Shown: piece after piece, positions 46,076 to 57,923 of the stretch
Position numbering within the stretch: the stretch's first letter is position 1
Layout of the letters: each line of letters starts with the position of its first letter
Assembly (NCBI GenBank): GCA_026826555.1
Contig: JAKSZT010053764.1
Location: forward strand, 15,326,282 to 15,390,281
Length of the DNA: 64,000 nt
Source: Tolypeutes matacus
Lineage: Eukaryota > Chordata > Mammalia > Cingulata > Chlamyphoridae
Reading direction: 5' to 3'
Notes under the pieces: model-generated
Database searches by the model: none
The model's input: the letters and a program-made list of their open reading frames with translations, nothing else
What the model was told of the DNA's origin: nothing
Made by a program: the position numbers and the translations under genes

Positions 46076-46918
46076 CCGTTTTCTTTGCTGACATTTCGGA
46101 GGACTTTATACAATTCTAGGCCTTTAAGGGGTGGATTTTGGAAGGCTGGAGGCAGGGGTGGACTTTGTCAACCTTGCATCTTTTCTGCAAATCTTAACAT
46201 TTTGAGAGAAAAGCCCTCTTTGGCTGAGGCTCCTCTGGCTGGCAGATATTGTCCCTGCAGTTGGCAAAATGCACTTTGGCCTCACTCTCTGATCTGCTAG
46301 ACATGCTCTGGCCACTTTGCAGCAAGGACATCTTTTTTGGGAAACCAAGGGCAGCAACACTGTTGAACTAAGGGGAGCATCTGGCCACCAAACTGGAGGC
46401 CAGAGTTAGGGAAGTAGTAGGCAGAGGAATGAACTTCCCAGGGGTTAGAACGTCTGCAAAGTGAAAAAAAGTCTAGAATGCAGCAAAGTCCTGAGGCCAG
46501 GGCTGGAGGAAACTTCCCAGGATCACTGTAATCCAGGGTGGGAGGCTGAGGGGCTGGAAGGCCCACTTGTTCATTACCTGTTATGCATGTCGGCAGGTGC
46601 CCGGATATATGATTATTGTAGAGGTATTTGTGTGCACAAGTGTATGATCATTAACTTATTTACTGCTGCCTTTTGTCTTCCTTCTCCCATTCGAAACCTA
46701 ATTCTCATTCCTTGCTGTACAGGGTGTCATCTCCCTTCCCTCATTCCCCTCCCTGCTCCTCCTCTATCCTCTCTAGCTTGAAGGGGCCTCCCAGCTGTTG
46801 TTTTACCTTGCCAAGCTCTACCTTCCAAGCTTTCATACAGATTATTTCTTTTGTCTGGAGCTCTTCCTACTTCTCCTCGCCTCCCATATATACAACTCCT
46901 TGGGGATGACAAGTTGCT
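46076..46918. other. Intergenic spacer segment
   Basis: Moderate GC, C/T-rich at 46670-46890. No gene model: the frames of up to 106 codons here have no motifs. Confidence 0.55.
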
Positions 46919-47745
46919 GTTTTTTTTTTTTTTTTTTTTTTGGTGAAATTTTAATAAATTGACAGCAAATAATGTAAAAAAAAAATACAAAACTTTTGGA
47001 GTAATACAAAGACAAGGTAAAACAAGTAAAGATGGCACAGCAGTCATGCTTTTTTTTTTTTTTTTTTTTTTAAAGATTTATTTATTTATTCATTTATCCC
47101 CCCCTTGCTGCTTGTGCTCGCTGGGTCAGCCAACCACGCCGTGCGGGCAGGCTTGCCTTCACCAGGAGGCCCCGGGAACCGAACCCAGGGCCTCCCATAT
47201 GGTAAACGGGAGCCCTACTGATTGAGCCACAGCCGCTTCCCAGCAGTCATGCTTTTTACACACATCCTCCATTATGCATGGTAGATAAAATGAAAAATAA
47301 GAAAATATAAAGGACATCCATTAAAAAATCTTGTCTTACCAGAAACAGAACACAAAACGCAAAACACTGAGCGGAGCTGAAGCTGAGGGTCTGCTGGTCT
47401 TGTGGATCCAGGAGGCAGAGCAGCTGTAATTTCAGTTTTTCTAAACTAGTACTTCTCTTCCTAAGGCATTTTTTATGTCTTTTAACCTTATTATTTTAGG
47501 CCTTTTAGCCTAAATCCGGTCAGACTATTTTCATTTAACAGATTTTTCTAGGCAAGACAATAATATAATTAGTACACTTTTGACAGGCAGTTCCATCAGC
47601 TTCTGCATGCTATAAAATATTTACTTAAGTACACATGTATTCTCAGTCTGCTTTGCTGGATTCTACCACTAAACCTGTAGCACCCCAGGATTAAATATTT
47701 TGTATTATCATCTTGCTTTTTACTTAGAGAACTTGTATGTTTTCC
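46919..47745 (-). pseudogene. Candidate processed retrocopy (3'UTR-like), parent unknown
   Basis: On the minus strand the segment ends with a run of about 24 A residues (the T-run near 46919-46941) preceded by ATTAAA, a usable poly(A) signal variant. The remaining several hundred bases look like a 3'UTR, with no coherent frame. A SINE at 47055-47241 interrupts it. The right border is a guess, and no target duplication was found. Confidence 0.4.
47055..47241 (-). mobile_element. tRNA-Ala-type SINE with long body
   Basis: Same type as 44087-44283. Flanked by agcagtcatgcttttt copies (from 47039 and 47242), a clear duplication. It interrupts the poly(A)-tailed insert at 46919. Confidence 0.94.
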
Positions 47746-47767
47746 GAAAAATCCAGGTCCCCCCCCC

Positions 47768-48017
47768 CCGGTTTTTTAGTTTGTTTTTAGGAGGTACCAG
47801 GGATTGAACCCAGGACCTTGTACATGGGAAGCAGGCATTCAACCACTCAGCTACATCTACTCCCCTCCCTGATGTTCTGCCTGCTCCAAGATTGTTCCCT
47901 TGCCTGTCTGCTCGCTGTGTCTGCTTATCTTCTTTAGGAAGCACCAGAAATCGAACCTGGGACCTTCCATGTGGGAGGTGGGCATACAACTACTTGAGCC
48001 ACATCTGCCCCTCCCTG
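47768..48017 (-). mobile_element. Two-module SINE
   Basis: Modules at about 47785-47865 and 47935-48012 in minus orientation, separated by a body with ctgctcgctgtgtctgctta. The phrase ctccctgatgtt follows each module, so two insertions or an internal duplication are possible. Confidence 0.82.
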
Positions 48018-49289
48018 ATGTTTTGAAGTTACAATTCCTGCTGTCAGATCACACATCCCAATGTTTGGAAAATATGGTTAATATTGGGGCAGGTTCTGGT
48101 GCCTGGAACTGGTAAGGGTTGTTTGGACTCCTTTTCCATAAAAGGAGTGCTGTATTATGATTTAATTGGCTTTTATAGGCCAACATGGGAAACTACCCCA
48201 TAGGGACAATATTGTTCCTATGGGGAATATTTATACAAATAAGATTATTTTATTCTCAGCTGATATTAAATTAAAGATCATGAATGGATTTCATGGGGTG
48301 GGGATTGCCTGGAATTCCTCTGAATTCAACCTAAACTATGGAGTCTTGGTAAAAAAATAAACTACACTTTCTTTTCTTTTGATGGACTTGCATGAAAGGA
48401 AACAAAACTGAGTGATGTAAGAAGTCTACGGCTTTCAGAACTGATGCAAGAGAAATTTTAGTGCACTTTTGATCTGTTTGCTGCACTGTACTTCAACCTC
48501 ACTAGTCTAGTCCTGGGCATGACATTTTGAATTTCCTATAAAAGTGCTTCTTAAAATAATTTGGGAAAACAAAACAATACAAAAACCTTGGTGAGTAAGA
48601 CTCAGAAGATTTAAGGATTTTAAATAATAACCAAAGTCATAAACTCCCAGAAAACAGGGTGGAACCAATGGCACCAGGAGTGATGTCAGTCATTCTAAAA
48701 AAAAATGCAGACTTTCCCCCAGTGGTGCTGCCACTGGGAACTTAATCCAAAACTGCCATTCTGTAGTAAGAGCAGCCAAAGTAGAATTAGATGCAAACAT
48801 ATTCTTTCTTAAAAGGCTGGCATAAAGGATGGGAAAAAAGGTAACTTGCATTCAAGATATTTTATCCAACATGAACTACACAGGAATATTAAAGTTCCTC
48901 ATAACAGAGGAACTAGATGTTTTTATTGGTTAACAGAAGCTGCTTCACATGCTTTTCAAAAGACAATGAGGAAAATACTTTCCACAGAAGGAGACAGTTG
49001 GGGAGGCTGTCAAACTTGCAAAAAGCAAAGTATATGGTGCTAGCAGTGTTGGGGGTTGGAGGAAGCTAATAGCAGTATTCTGTATTTTGTCAGGAAGTTG
49101 GCCTTTAGCCTGGGACAGTGTCTGCCATTCAGAAGTGCTGTCAATCTGAAGTATAATGTTATAGCACGAGGCAGGTCTGGGAGGAGAGGCTGATCAAAGG
49201 TGTCATAGTTAAGAAGGCTCAATATTGCCTCTAAACAATTTCATTATTTCCTAGAAACTAGCTGCACTTAGGACTCAAGTCCATGGTTT

Positions 49290-49490
49290 TTAAATTTTTT
49301 TATTTTTAGGAGGTACTGGGGATTGAGCCCAGGACCTTGTACACGGGAAGCAGGCGCCAAACCACTGAGATACATCTGCTCCCCAATGAGAGCTGTTTTT
49401 TTTTTTTTTCATTTGTTTTTAGGAGGTACTGGAGATCAAACTCTCGACCTCCTATATGGGAAGCAGGCACTCAACCTGCTACATCTGCTC
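49290..49490 (-). mobile_element. Two tandem tRNA-Ala-type SINE modules
   Basis: Module complements lie at about 49307-49385 and 49418-49490, each preceded by a T-rich run. They could be one dimer or two insertions. Confidence 0.82.
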
Positions 49491-49504
49491 CCCCATGGTT
49501 TTAT

Positions 49505-49855
49505 TTTTTAAAGATTTTATTTCTCCCCACTCCATTGTTGCTTGCACTCGCTGCTGTCTGTCTGTTGGGTGCTCATCTTCCTTTTAGGAGGCACTGGGAA
49601 CTGAACCCGGGGTCTCCCATGTGGGAGGGAGGTGCCCAATCACTTGAGCCACCTCTGCTCCCTACTTTGTTGTGCTCTCATTATGTTTTCCTCCTTGTAT
49701 CTTGTTGCAGCATCTTGTTGCGTCAGCTCACCATGTCAGCCCATCACGTCAGCTTGCTGTCTTGCTCATCTTCTTTAGGAGGCACTGGGAACTGTACCTG
49801 GGACCTCCCACATTAAGGTGGGAACTCAATCACCTGAGCCACATCGGCTTCCCTT
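49505..49855 (-). mobile_element. Composite SINE: two modules and two long bodies
   Basis: Flanked by ccccatggttttat at 49491-49504 and 49856-49869, a perfect 14-base duplication. This shows that the whole two-module 350-base structure moved as one unit. Same architecture as 19907-20308. Confidence 0.93.
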
Positions 49856-50069
49856 CCCCATGGTTTTATAGTACAAAAATGAGAGGCGTCCCTAGAAGAA
49901 CTATGCACTATGTAACAGTAATCATTGTCAGTTATTTTTAGATGAAATTTAGTCATATTAGTATCCTTTGGAAAAGGAGCAATGACATATCATTAAAACA
50001 CAAAAATGCCCATGTTTCAACAAAATATCATAAACCATACAAAAAACAAAAACAAAAATAAAAAACAAA

Positions 50070-50715
50070 ACAAAGTGATGGTCCAGGCAAAGGAGAAAAT
50101 TAAAGCATTAGAAACCATCAATGAGGAGGACCAGACCTGGGGCATACCGGACAAAGACTTTTAAAAAATGGTCTTAAATATGCTCAAAGAGCTAAAGGAA
50201 ATCAGGAAAACAATAGATGAAGACAAAGAGTATCAATAGAGGCATAGAAATTATGAAAAGGAACCAAACAGAGTTAAAGTCTACAGTAACAGAAGCTAAA
50301 AATTCCCTAGAGGGGCTCATCAGCAGATTGGAGTGGGCAGAAAAAAGAATCAGTGAACCTGAAAACAATAGAAATCATTCAGTTTTAGGAACAGAAAAAT
50401 GAAAGAATGAATAAAGTTAAATAGAGCCTGAGGAACCTGAGACACAAATATATGCATTTGTGGGACCCAGCAGAAGAGAGAGAGAGGGGCAAAGAGAATA
50501 TTCAAACATATAATGGCTAAAAACTTCCCAAAGTTAAATAAAGACATGAATATACACATCAAAGATGATCAATGAACTCCAAACAGGATAAACCCAAATA
50601 AACCCATGCCACATTTTAATCAAACTGTTCAATGACAAAGATAGAACAAAGTCTGAAAGCTGCAAGAGAGGAAGCAATGTGGCATGAATAGGGAGGCTCC
50701 ATAAGATTAAGTGCT
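50070..50715 (+). mobile_element. Old L1 ORF1 fragment
   Basis: Broken reading frames give RISEPENNRN and LKSTVTEAKNSLEGLISRLE, L1 ORF1 coiled-coil-like sequence. They continue into RNA-binding core remnants (aatggctaaaaacttcccaaa) up to about 50715. It belongs to a different, older L1 subfamily from the element at 12430. Confidence 0.8.
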
Positions 50716-50734
50716 GAAAATCAGTACGCCATAG

Positions 50735-51240
50735 AGATCAGGGTTTATTTCTGGACTCAATTCTATTCCACTGATTGATATTTTATCTTTATACCAATGC
50801 CATGCTGTTTTGACCACTGTAGCTTTAAAATATATTTCAAGGGAAGCGGCTGTGGCTCAATCAGTGGGGCTCCCGTTTGCCATGTGGGAGGCCCCGGGTT
50901 CGGTTCCCGGGGCCTCTTGGTGAGGGCAGGCCCGCCCGCACGGTGTGGTTGGCTGACCCAGCGAGCACAAGCAGCAAGGGGGGGATAAATGAATAAATAA
51001 ATAAAATCTTAAAAAAAAAAAAAAAAAAAAAAGAAAATATATTTCAAGGTCAGACAGTGAAAATTTTCCCATATTGCTATTCATTTTTAGAATGCTTTTG
51101 ACCATTCGAGGGGCATTTTCCCTTCCAAATGAATTTGGTAATTGCCTTTTCTATTTCTGTAAAGTAGGCTGTTGAAATTTTGATTGATATTGCACTGAAT
51201 CTATAAATCAGTTTGGGTAGGATATGTTTTCTAAAAGTCC
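50735..51240 (-). mobile_element. L1 ORF2 fragment, split by a SINE
   Basis: Minus-strand sequence corresponds to the L1 RT region seen at about 17590-17860 in this window (for example the complement of aaactgatttatagattca). A SINE at 50842-51033 interrupts it with a perfect 15-base duplication. It abuts an ORF1 fragment in the opposite orientation. Confidence 0.8.
50842..51033 (+). mobile_element. tRNA-Ala-type SINE with long body
   Basis: The head gaagcggctgtggctcaatc, a body with ccagcgagcacaagcagcaa, an AATA tail and about 22 A residues. Flanked by aaaatatatttcaag at 50827-50841 and 51034-51048, perfect. Inserted in an L1 fragment. Confidence 0.96.
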
Positions 51241-52374
51241 TTCTCATCTAGAGATACAAACTGAAATAAATATTTATGTAAAAAATTTAAGTCTTCAAAA
51301 AAAAAAAAGTTCAAGAGCAAGAAAATTGCCTAACTTTGGACCATTTTTGACACTTGAGAACATGTTAAGCTATACTCAGCCTTCTTTCCTACTTTCTATC
51401 TTGTTATAGCAAAGTTTAGAAAATTCATAGCATACCTGTGGGAATCAGTTATCTTGCTAATAAAAGTGGTAGAAATAAACCTGTTCCAGTAATTGAAACT
51501 AAGAGATCCTACTCCACCCTCCATGCAGAGATGTAGATAAAGCCAAAGGGAATACAGACAATTCAATGATTCATTCATTCAATCTAAGTTCTCATTTAAA
51601 CTTGATTCTTCAAAATAAAAATGATTCCAATTTCTATAAATAGCCATAAGTGACAATAATTCTGATCACTTTGCTATAAGTGTTCCCCAGAATGTGACTT
51701 TGAGTTTAACTGAATCCAGGAATAGCACTGAAACTAGTCTGGTATATATTTAAGCATGAGTGCCTACAGAGCACAGAAGAAAAGATCGCCAGCTTGCTTG
51801 ATTTATGATGATGTTTGGAAAGTTACTTCGCCTTTCTATGCCAGGATAATAGTACCTTTGGGTTGTTAAGAGTAAAGGAATATACATAAAAATGTGCAAG
51901 TGACTAGCACAAAGAAAACATTCAATAAATGTTGGCTATATATATGTGACTCTGAAGTTAGGGGCAGAAAGACTGATTCATCATATTAAAACTTCTCTGA
52001 TGAATATAATAGCAATATAGTTTTAGAGGATATAGTAATATTTTAAAATATTCTCATGTCTGTGAAATAAGAAGTAACACTGATGATACTAAAATTGAAC
52101 ATAAGATTGAAACTTATCGATGACAGTCACTAGGTTCTTATTTTGAACACTTTCCCCATTTAGTAAAAATTAAAAACAAAAACCCCAAAAACAAACCTAA
52201 GATGAAATGCAGCTAGTGCTTAAAATTTCATTCTAGTTCTCATTTCCAAAATCAGAAGTAAAAAACTGTGAAGAATTTTTTCAATAAAAATGCACAATGA
52301 GCAAGCTGGAAATAATTCTTAAAAACCCATCATATAAATCAGATAAATGTAAGAAAGTAAATCAAAATGAGCTG
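51241..52374. other. Intergenic spacer next to UHRF2 3' end
   Basis: A/T-rich, with no repeat or gene recognised. It may include the termination zone of UHRF2 transcription. Confidence 0.55.
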
Positions 52375-53243
52375 TTTTTCTGGTCATAAAATATTTATTA
52401 AGGTATACTTTAGGGAATATAGTGAATATAAAATTTAGGATCACAATATGAAGCAATTTCAATCCTCTCAAAAGTCAGCACTGTCCAGATGTAAAACCAC
52501 TAGTGAGACTCACTAAAAGCAGTTTGACTAGTACATAAATGGCTTTTCATGAACATTTACAACTAGAGCATCTGAACACCTCTTTCAAGTGCAAAACCAC
52601 ACCACATTACACTAATGCAGCAATAATGCATCCATATTGTTCTCATTAATCATTAGTAGTCAATTTGCATAAAAACACCAGAAAAAAGCACAATGGATCT
52701 CACAAAATGGGCTAAAAAACAAACCTGTCCTCGCAAAACACACATTGTGATGGAAGAAGAGACGTTAAAAAAAGGATTATGCACACTACAGAAGCTGCAT
52801 TCATTCCAACTGTTTCACGTGCCATTTCCTTTTATGTAAAATCAAATTACATGAACCAGGCACAACTAATATCTGGGAGGCAGTGTGTAGCTAAAATTTC
52901 ATTTGACTAATCATTCAATGATTTTTAAAACCCCCATAAATCTTTTCTGTCCTGAGGTAGTTGCAAAATAAACCGTAACTTGGATATCAACTAGGGCTGA
53001 GGTTTTGACTTTTTACTCATTAAAATTAGTTGTTACTGGCAGGAACTACCTTTTGATATTTAAAAGACAGTTGAGAAATGGACCTCTTACTACACACACA
53101 AGATGATGGCTTTGTGGGAAAGAGGATTAGCTGCTTCAGAATGTGAGAAATGTGGTCCACCATCACTTCCACCCTTCCCACCCCATTTTAGATTCTTTAT
53201 TGTCCAAAGAGCCACCAGGAGCAACACAGTAGAAGTAGACAGA
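52375..53243 (-). other. UHRF2: UHRF2 3'UTR
   Basis: About 870 bases follow the stop codon to the first good poly(A) signal on the minus strand. The stretch is A/T-rich and without recognised SINE or LTR insertions. Alternative, more distal ends are possible and cannot be excluded from sequence alone. Confidence 0.65.
52394..52399 (-). terminator. UHRF2: UHRF2 candidate poly(A) signal AATAAA
   Basis: The hexamer tttatt on the + strand is AATAAA on the minus strand, about 845 bases past the UHRF2 stop codon. Cleavage would be expected near 52375-52385. This is inference from position and motif only. Confidence 0.6.
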
Positions 53244-53390
53244 TCATCGTCCTTTGCTGTAGCCAGGGAAGAAAAGGTCAAGTAGAGTCTGCAGGATCTC
53301 ATTGGGGATCATGATGTAATTTTGGCCAAGATCATGCCGGCAAGCAGGACAGGAGAAAACTTGAGCTTTAAAGGAGCGTTGTAAGCAATC
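53244..53390 (-). CDS. UHRF2: UHRF2 last exon: second half of RING, C-terminus
   Basis: There are 48 codons and a TGA whose complement lies at 53244-53246. They read [40 protein letters not shown] and FPGYSKGR. It supplies the last three zinc ligands (C2, then CPAC C14 and C17), completing a C3HC4 RING. The acceptor is gccttag. Its pyrimidine tract is made of TTTTG repeats on the minus strand. Confidence 0.97.
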   Translation of the reverse strand, partial: DCLQRSFKAQVFSCPACRHDLGQNYIMIPNEILQTLLDLFFPGYSKGR

Positions 53391-53396
53391 CTAAGG

Positions 53397-53473
53397 CAAA
53401 ACAAAACAAAACAAAACAAAAACCCAAAAAACAAACACACACATACAAAAAAACAAACAAACAAAACAAAACC
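53397..53473. repeat. (CAAAA)n / CAAA-rich tract
   Basis: A + strand run of aaaac-type units directly beside the last UHRF2 acceptor. On the gene's strand it is TTTTG-rich, and so it provides the pyrimidine tract. Confidence 0.9.
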
Positions 53474-54470
53474 TAACTTTCACCTGAGGGTAAAATGTGT
53501 AGAAAGGTACTCAACAACTTATGCTTTTAAGCAGGGACTGGAAACTTACTGTGTGGTACCAAGAGAATGATAAAGGATGAACAACTACAAAGCTCTGAGC
53601 TGTGCTATGAAAAGTAGTCTACACTCAAGACTTAAGGTCCACCTCTGTCATATGTTGTGATGCTTCAGGTAAATGGTTTTAACTTTTTTGGACTTCAATT
53701 TCCTAATCCAGTAAAATAGAGATTATGTATTATTCCCACTAGCCTAACCTTTAAGGTTAGATTTCAATCTGGATCCTTCCTGATTGACCACTAAAGAAAA
53801 AAGAAAATTCAGGATTCCCTTGTTACTTGGTTAGAATTAAGTCATATATTTTATCCAATCACTTAATATAGAATAGGTCTTCAAAACAAAAACAAAAACA
53901 GAAACAAAATAATTTAGCTATACTCAATATAGAGTTAGTTGACTTAAGGTCAGGTACAATCACATATGTGGAAGGTTTGTTCCCATTTTACAAAATAAAC
54001 AAGTTATGTTAGGTCAGGGCACAAACCACCAAGTAGTAAGAGCCAGATTCTAATCTTGTTTTGAATAAAACTCAAAATTTCCTTTTATACCACACTGATA
54101 ACTAATATTCAATTCATTTGGGCATGCTGCCAGATAGAACCTAGTTTAGATTCTTATTGAGAGCATGGAACCTATGCCAGTTTGAGCTATAACATACAAA
54201 ACAGCAATGACTCCTCACTTTCTTCTCCATTTCAACCCCTCCTTAAGAATTCCAAACATGATAGAATACCTCAAACTATACATATCTGAATTACTATTAC
54301 TATCAAATTAAAACATGCATTTACCACCAAGATGTACTAAATGCTTATTAACCAGCAAGGTTCCATAGCTATTCTGCTTTGTGGGAAAACGCTTCATGTA
54401 CTATAACGGGTTCACAGGTTAGTGTGCTTTCTGGCATATCAAGAGATAATGAGAAAGGAACTCTACTTAC

Positions 54471-54569
54471 TTTACAGACGTTGTGGAGGCACTCTGTTGT
54501 CACAGGCTGGTAAACTAGTTCCTGACAGCAGACACACATAAAAGATTGTTCCAATTTTTTCAGAAAATT
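54471..54569 (-). CDS. UHRF2: UHRF2 exon: first half of RING finger
   Basis: The exon has 33 whole codons: [20 protein letters not shown] and [13 protein letters not shown], then donor gtaagt. It carries five RING zinc ligands: C12 and C15 (CVCC), C27, H29 and C32 of the exon translation. The RING recruits the E2 enzyme for ubiquitin transfer. The intron splits the RING between ligands five and six. Confidence 0.96.
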
Positions 54570-55286
54570 CTAGAATGGTACCAAAGGAGGAGAAATAGGT
54601 TGGCATTTCTAAGTGACAAAAGGTCTTTGTCACAATCTATTAAGAAAAAAATTCACATAATGATTGTAGCTACCTGAGACATGTAAACTTGTATAACAAA
54701 AGCTGAAGAAACCCCATTCCATAAGACATACATATTAGTTTTACATCTTTTTTTCCTAGGATTATTCTCTGTGATATTTTGCCTCCATTCAAATTCCTTA
54801 TTTTCCTTATGCTCATGTTTATTCAAATTGGGGCAAAATTATAAAAAGTAGAGCCTAAACCAAACATGATTGTATGGATATGCTGTACTCTTCAAAAGCT
54901 ATTACTGATTCCAATTTACTAGAAGGAATAGTTGTTTTGAAGCTATAAGGATAATCCTCCATTCAGTTTACTTATTTTTCATAGTAGGGGAATTTATTTT
55001 ATGCTTGTTTTTTGTGTTAATAGGAAAAGTAGAATTTACAAGAATTCCAAGTTTAAAAAAACCAAAGATCCCATTTCAAAAGGTGTTTTGATACTAATTT
55101 ATGCCCATGAATACGAAAGTCAAGTGAATTATTATATAAACAAAGTATATGACTTAGGAGGAGAAGTAGGAAAAATTCAAACTTTTATACTTGGCACCCT
55201 CTTCCTGACAAATGACTGATATTTCCAGGTACCTCTCTAGCACCAAGATATGTATTCCTACTTTGGAGCTAGGTACTTATCTACAA

Positions 55287-55290
<4 letters not shown>

Positions 55291-55319
<29 letters not shown>
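55291..55319. repeat. Poly(T) run
   Basis: A run of 29 T residues in a UHRF2 intron. It may be the tail of a decayed minus-strand retroelement, but no body is recognisable. Confidence 0.8.
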
Positions 55320-55326
<7 letters not shown>

Positions 55327-56325
55327 TAAAGGGTAAAGTCTGTGCTCTCAAAAAACTATATTCCAGGAGAGCAGACTAAAAAGATAAATCAATTTCATAT
55401 AGTAATAACTATGAGGAGAGTTGCTATTGGAGGTGGCTAGGAGAGCTCTCTCTGAGGAGTGTAGTATTTATGCAGATTTAAGGGATATGAAGGAATGAGC
55501 CATGTGAAGATGTAAGGAAGAGAATTCCATGTAGAGATGGTATAGAGGCCTAGGAACAGTAACAAATTAAATGTATTTAAATAGCACTGAGACCTTGGTA
55601 GCCAATGAAGTTTTGGTACAAGAAAGTAGCAACAGAGGAGACTGCAGAGGCAAACAGATATGCCAAATCATGCAGGGCTATGGGAAGGAGTTTGAAGATG
55701 CATATACATACATATTTAATGTATGTATTTATTAAAGTCACCATTGGCTAAAGGCTGCTTTTTCTGGCTTAATAAATAAGTTCTTGGCTTATCAGAAAAG
55801 AATGGCCATAAAACTTGTCCAGGGTAACAGTATATAAACAAAGTAATCCCTTGCAGCAAAGTCACAATAATTTGATCCAGGCACATAAGATCCTGCTACC
55901 AGCAGGGCACCACCCACAAGGAAGAGAACTTTTGTGTGTACTCAGGTGGCTTTTATCTGCACCTCTATCTGCTGTTTTGCCCCCTCTCCCCACCCCAAAC
56001 ACAGCTAGAAATCAACTGGGTTATCACTTGCCAGCCATATTCTCTCCAGTCAAAGTGTAATGTGATCATGACTAACAGCTGTAATTCTGTATTTTACTTG
56101 CTTTAAAAGAAAACAAGTCTGATCGAACAGAGTCAGACTATCCTCATGCCTGGTTTCTTGGTTAAAAAGCTAGTAATGCTTTTCAAAGAGTTATATCACT
56201 TTCCTCTGTCCTCTATGTAAGCTGTACTCTACCACCAATAATGCAACATTAGCACCTTTACAGGCTAAAGGAAATGATGATTCCAATATAAATCAAAAAA
56301 GTATTTGATAAAATTCACTTATTTT

Positions 56326-56420
56326 TATATGCATATATATTTATATATCATTTTGCAAATGTTTGTATGTATTGTGAGAATTTTGATTTTTACCCATAAT
56401 AAAAAAAAAAAAAGAAAAAA
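56326..56420 (+). mobile_element. Short poly(A)-tailed retrocopy of unknown source
   Basis: About 75 bases of unique A/T-rich sequence end with cccataataaaaaaa, an AATAAA-like signal running into an A-tail. The insert is flanked by aaaattcacttatttt at 56310-56325 and 56421-56436, a perfect 16-base duplication. It looks like the 5'-truncated end of a polyadenylated RNA moved by L1. I do not recognise the parent. Confidence 0.8.
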
Positions 56421-57923
56421 AAAATTCACTTATTTTGGAAAGTTCAAAAATTCTATCCAGAAGTGTTTTCTGTAATATAATAATGACTATTTCTCCAACA
56501 AAAAACACCATGATATTCACTGGAAAAACTCTCTAAGAGTTCACTTTAAATCAAGATAGGACGAGAGACACAGAAACAGAATAGCAGCTATGTATGGCAG
56601 GGGCAGCATAGAGAGATTGAGGGGTGATGAGTTTTTGTCTGTCTGTCTCTTGTTTTTATTATTATTATTATAATGAAAATGCTCCAATAATGATTGAATT
56701 GATGAATGCACAACTTTGTGATTATGCCAAGTACCATTAATGTACACTTTGGATGGAATGTATGCTTTATTAGTATGTATCAAAAAAACTGTTAAAAAAA
56801 AAAGAATAAATACCTTCCCTCAATTTAGATGGGAAGTTTTGTGCTCCCCGCCCCCCCCCCCAAATCAAGCTAGGAAGCACATATATTCATTAGCCCATTT
56901 AAGACATTTGAGAAGTTCTTGCTAAAGCAATGAGAGAAATAAAGGGAACACTGGAAAGAAAAAATTCTGAGAGAGGATACCAGAGCTCACCAATAAATGA
57001 AAAACAACATTTTTGAGGGAAAGAAAACCGAAAATACATTACATATGATAATGGATTAATATTTAATAAAACATAAGATTCAAATTTATAAGCAAACTTG
57101 AAGTCACAATAAACAAATGAGCAAAGAATGCTTATTTCTTACATATTTAAAATCTCTAACTTCTGGGATTTGGAAAAAAGTCTTTCACAATACACAGCTT
57201 ACCACAAAATCCAGTTAACCTTGTGATTCCTTTTCACTTTAAAATTTTATGATTACCAGAATATGGAAATTGTAAACATAAAATACTTAAAATAAGTCAA
57301 CTCTGGTTAGTTTTACTCCTAAATTGAACACAAGTTTTTAAAAAACTGTTGAAATGCTACTACATGAAAGATTCATGCTATTAGGTCACTTTGAAGTATA
57401 ACAAAACCTTCCTGATGTGTTAGACTGAGTGCATTCCACAACTAAAAATCTTTCCCATGAACATCAATGAAATTTTTAAGTTCAGGCATAGAAGTAAAAA
57501 ACCAACATCTAAGAGGTCTAAACTCACTTAAGTATCACCTCAGATTGTTTCTGAAAAAAGGTGGCCATGGATGAGAAGAATGGTGAGAAGGATCAAGTCC
57601 TGCCCCCCACCCCTCTTTTTCCTCCTCTGTACCTTTATTCAGCTTTTCTCATGGTAACATCTTACAAAATTGTAGTACTGTATCACAACCAGAAAACTGA
57701 CATCAGTGCAGTCAAGAACATTTCCACTACAAGATTCCTCTTATTGTCCTTTTATAGCCACTCCCACCTCCCTCAACTGTACCCCGCCTTTCTTGACTCC
57801 TGACATCCACTAATTTGTTTTCCGTTTCAGATCAAGTTTTGACTGATTGTACTTCATAAGGAAATTATTTTTCATCATTTGTAAATACTAGTGCACTACT
57901 AATTTTAAAAAATCTTTACATAC

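Noticed and set aside
57561..57803. 80-codon + strand frame MAMDEKNGEKDQ in a UHRF2 intron
   Set aside because: Antisense to UHRF2, no recognisable domain or splice partners. Likely chance.
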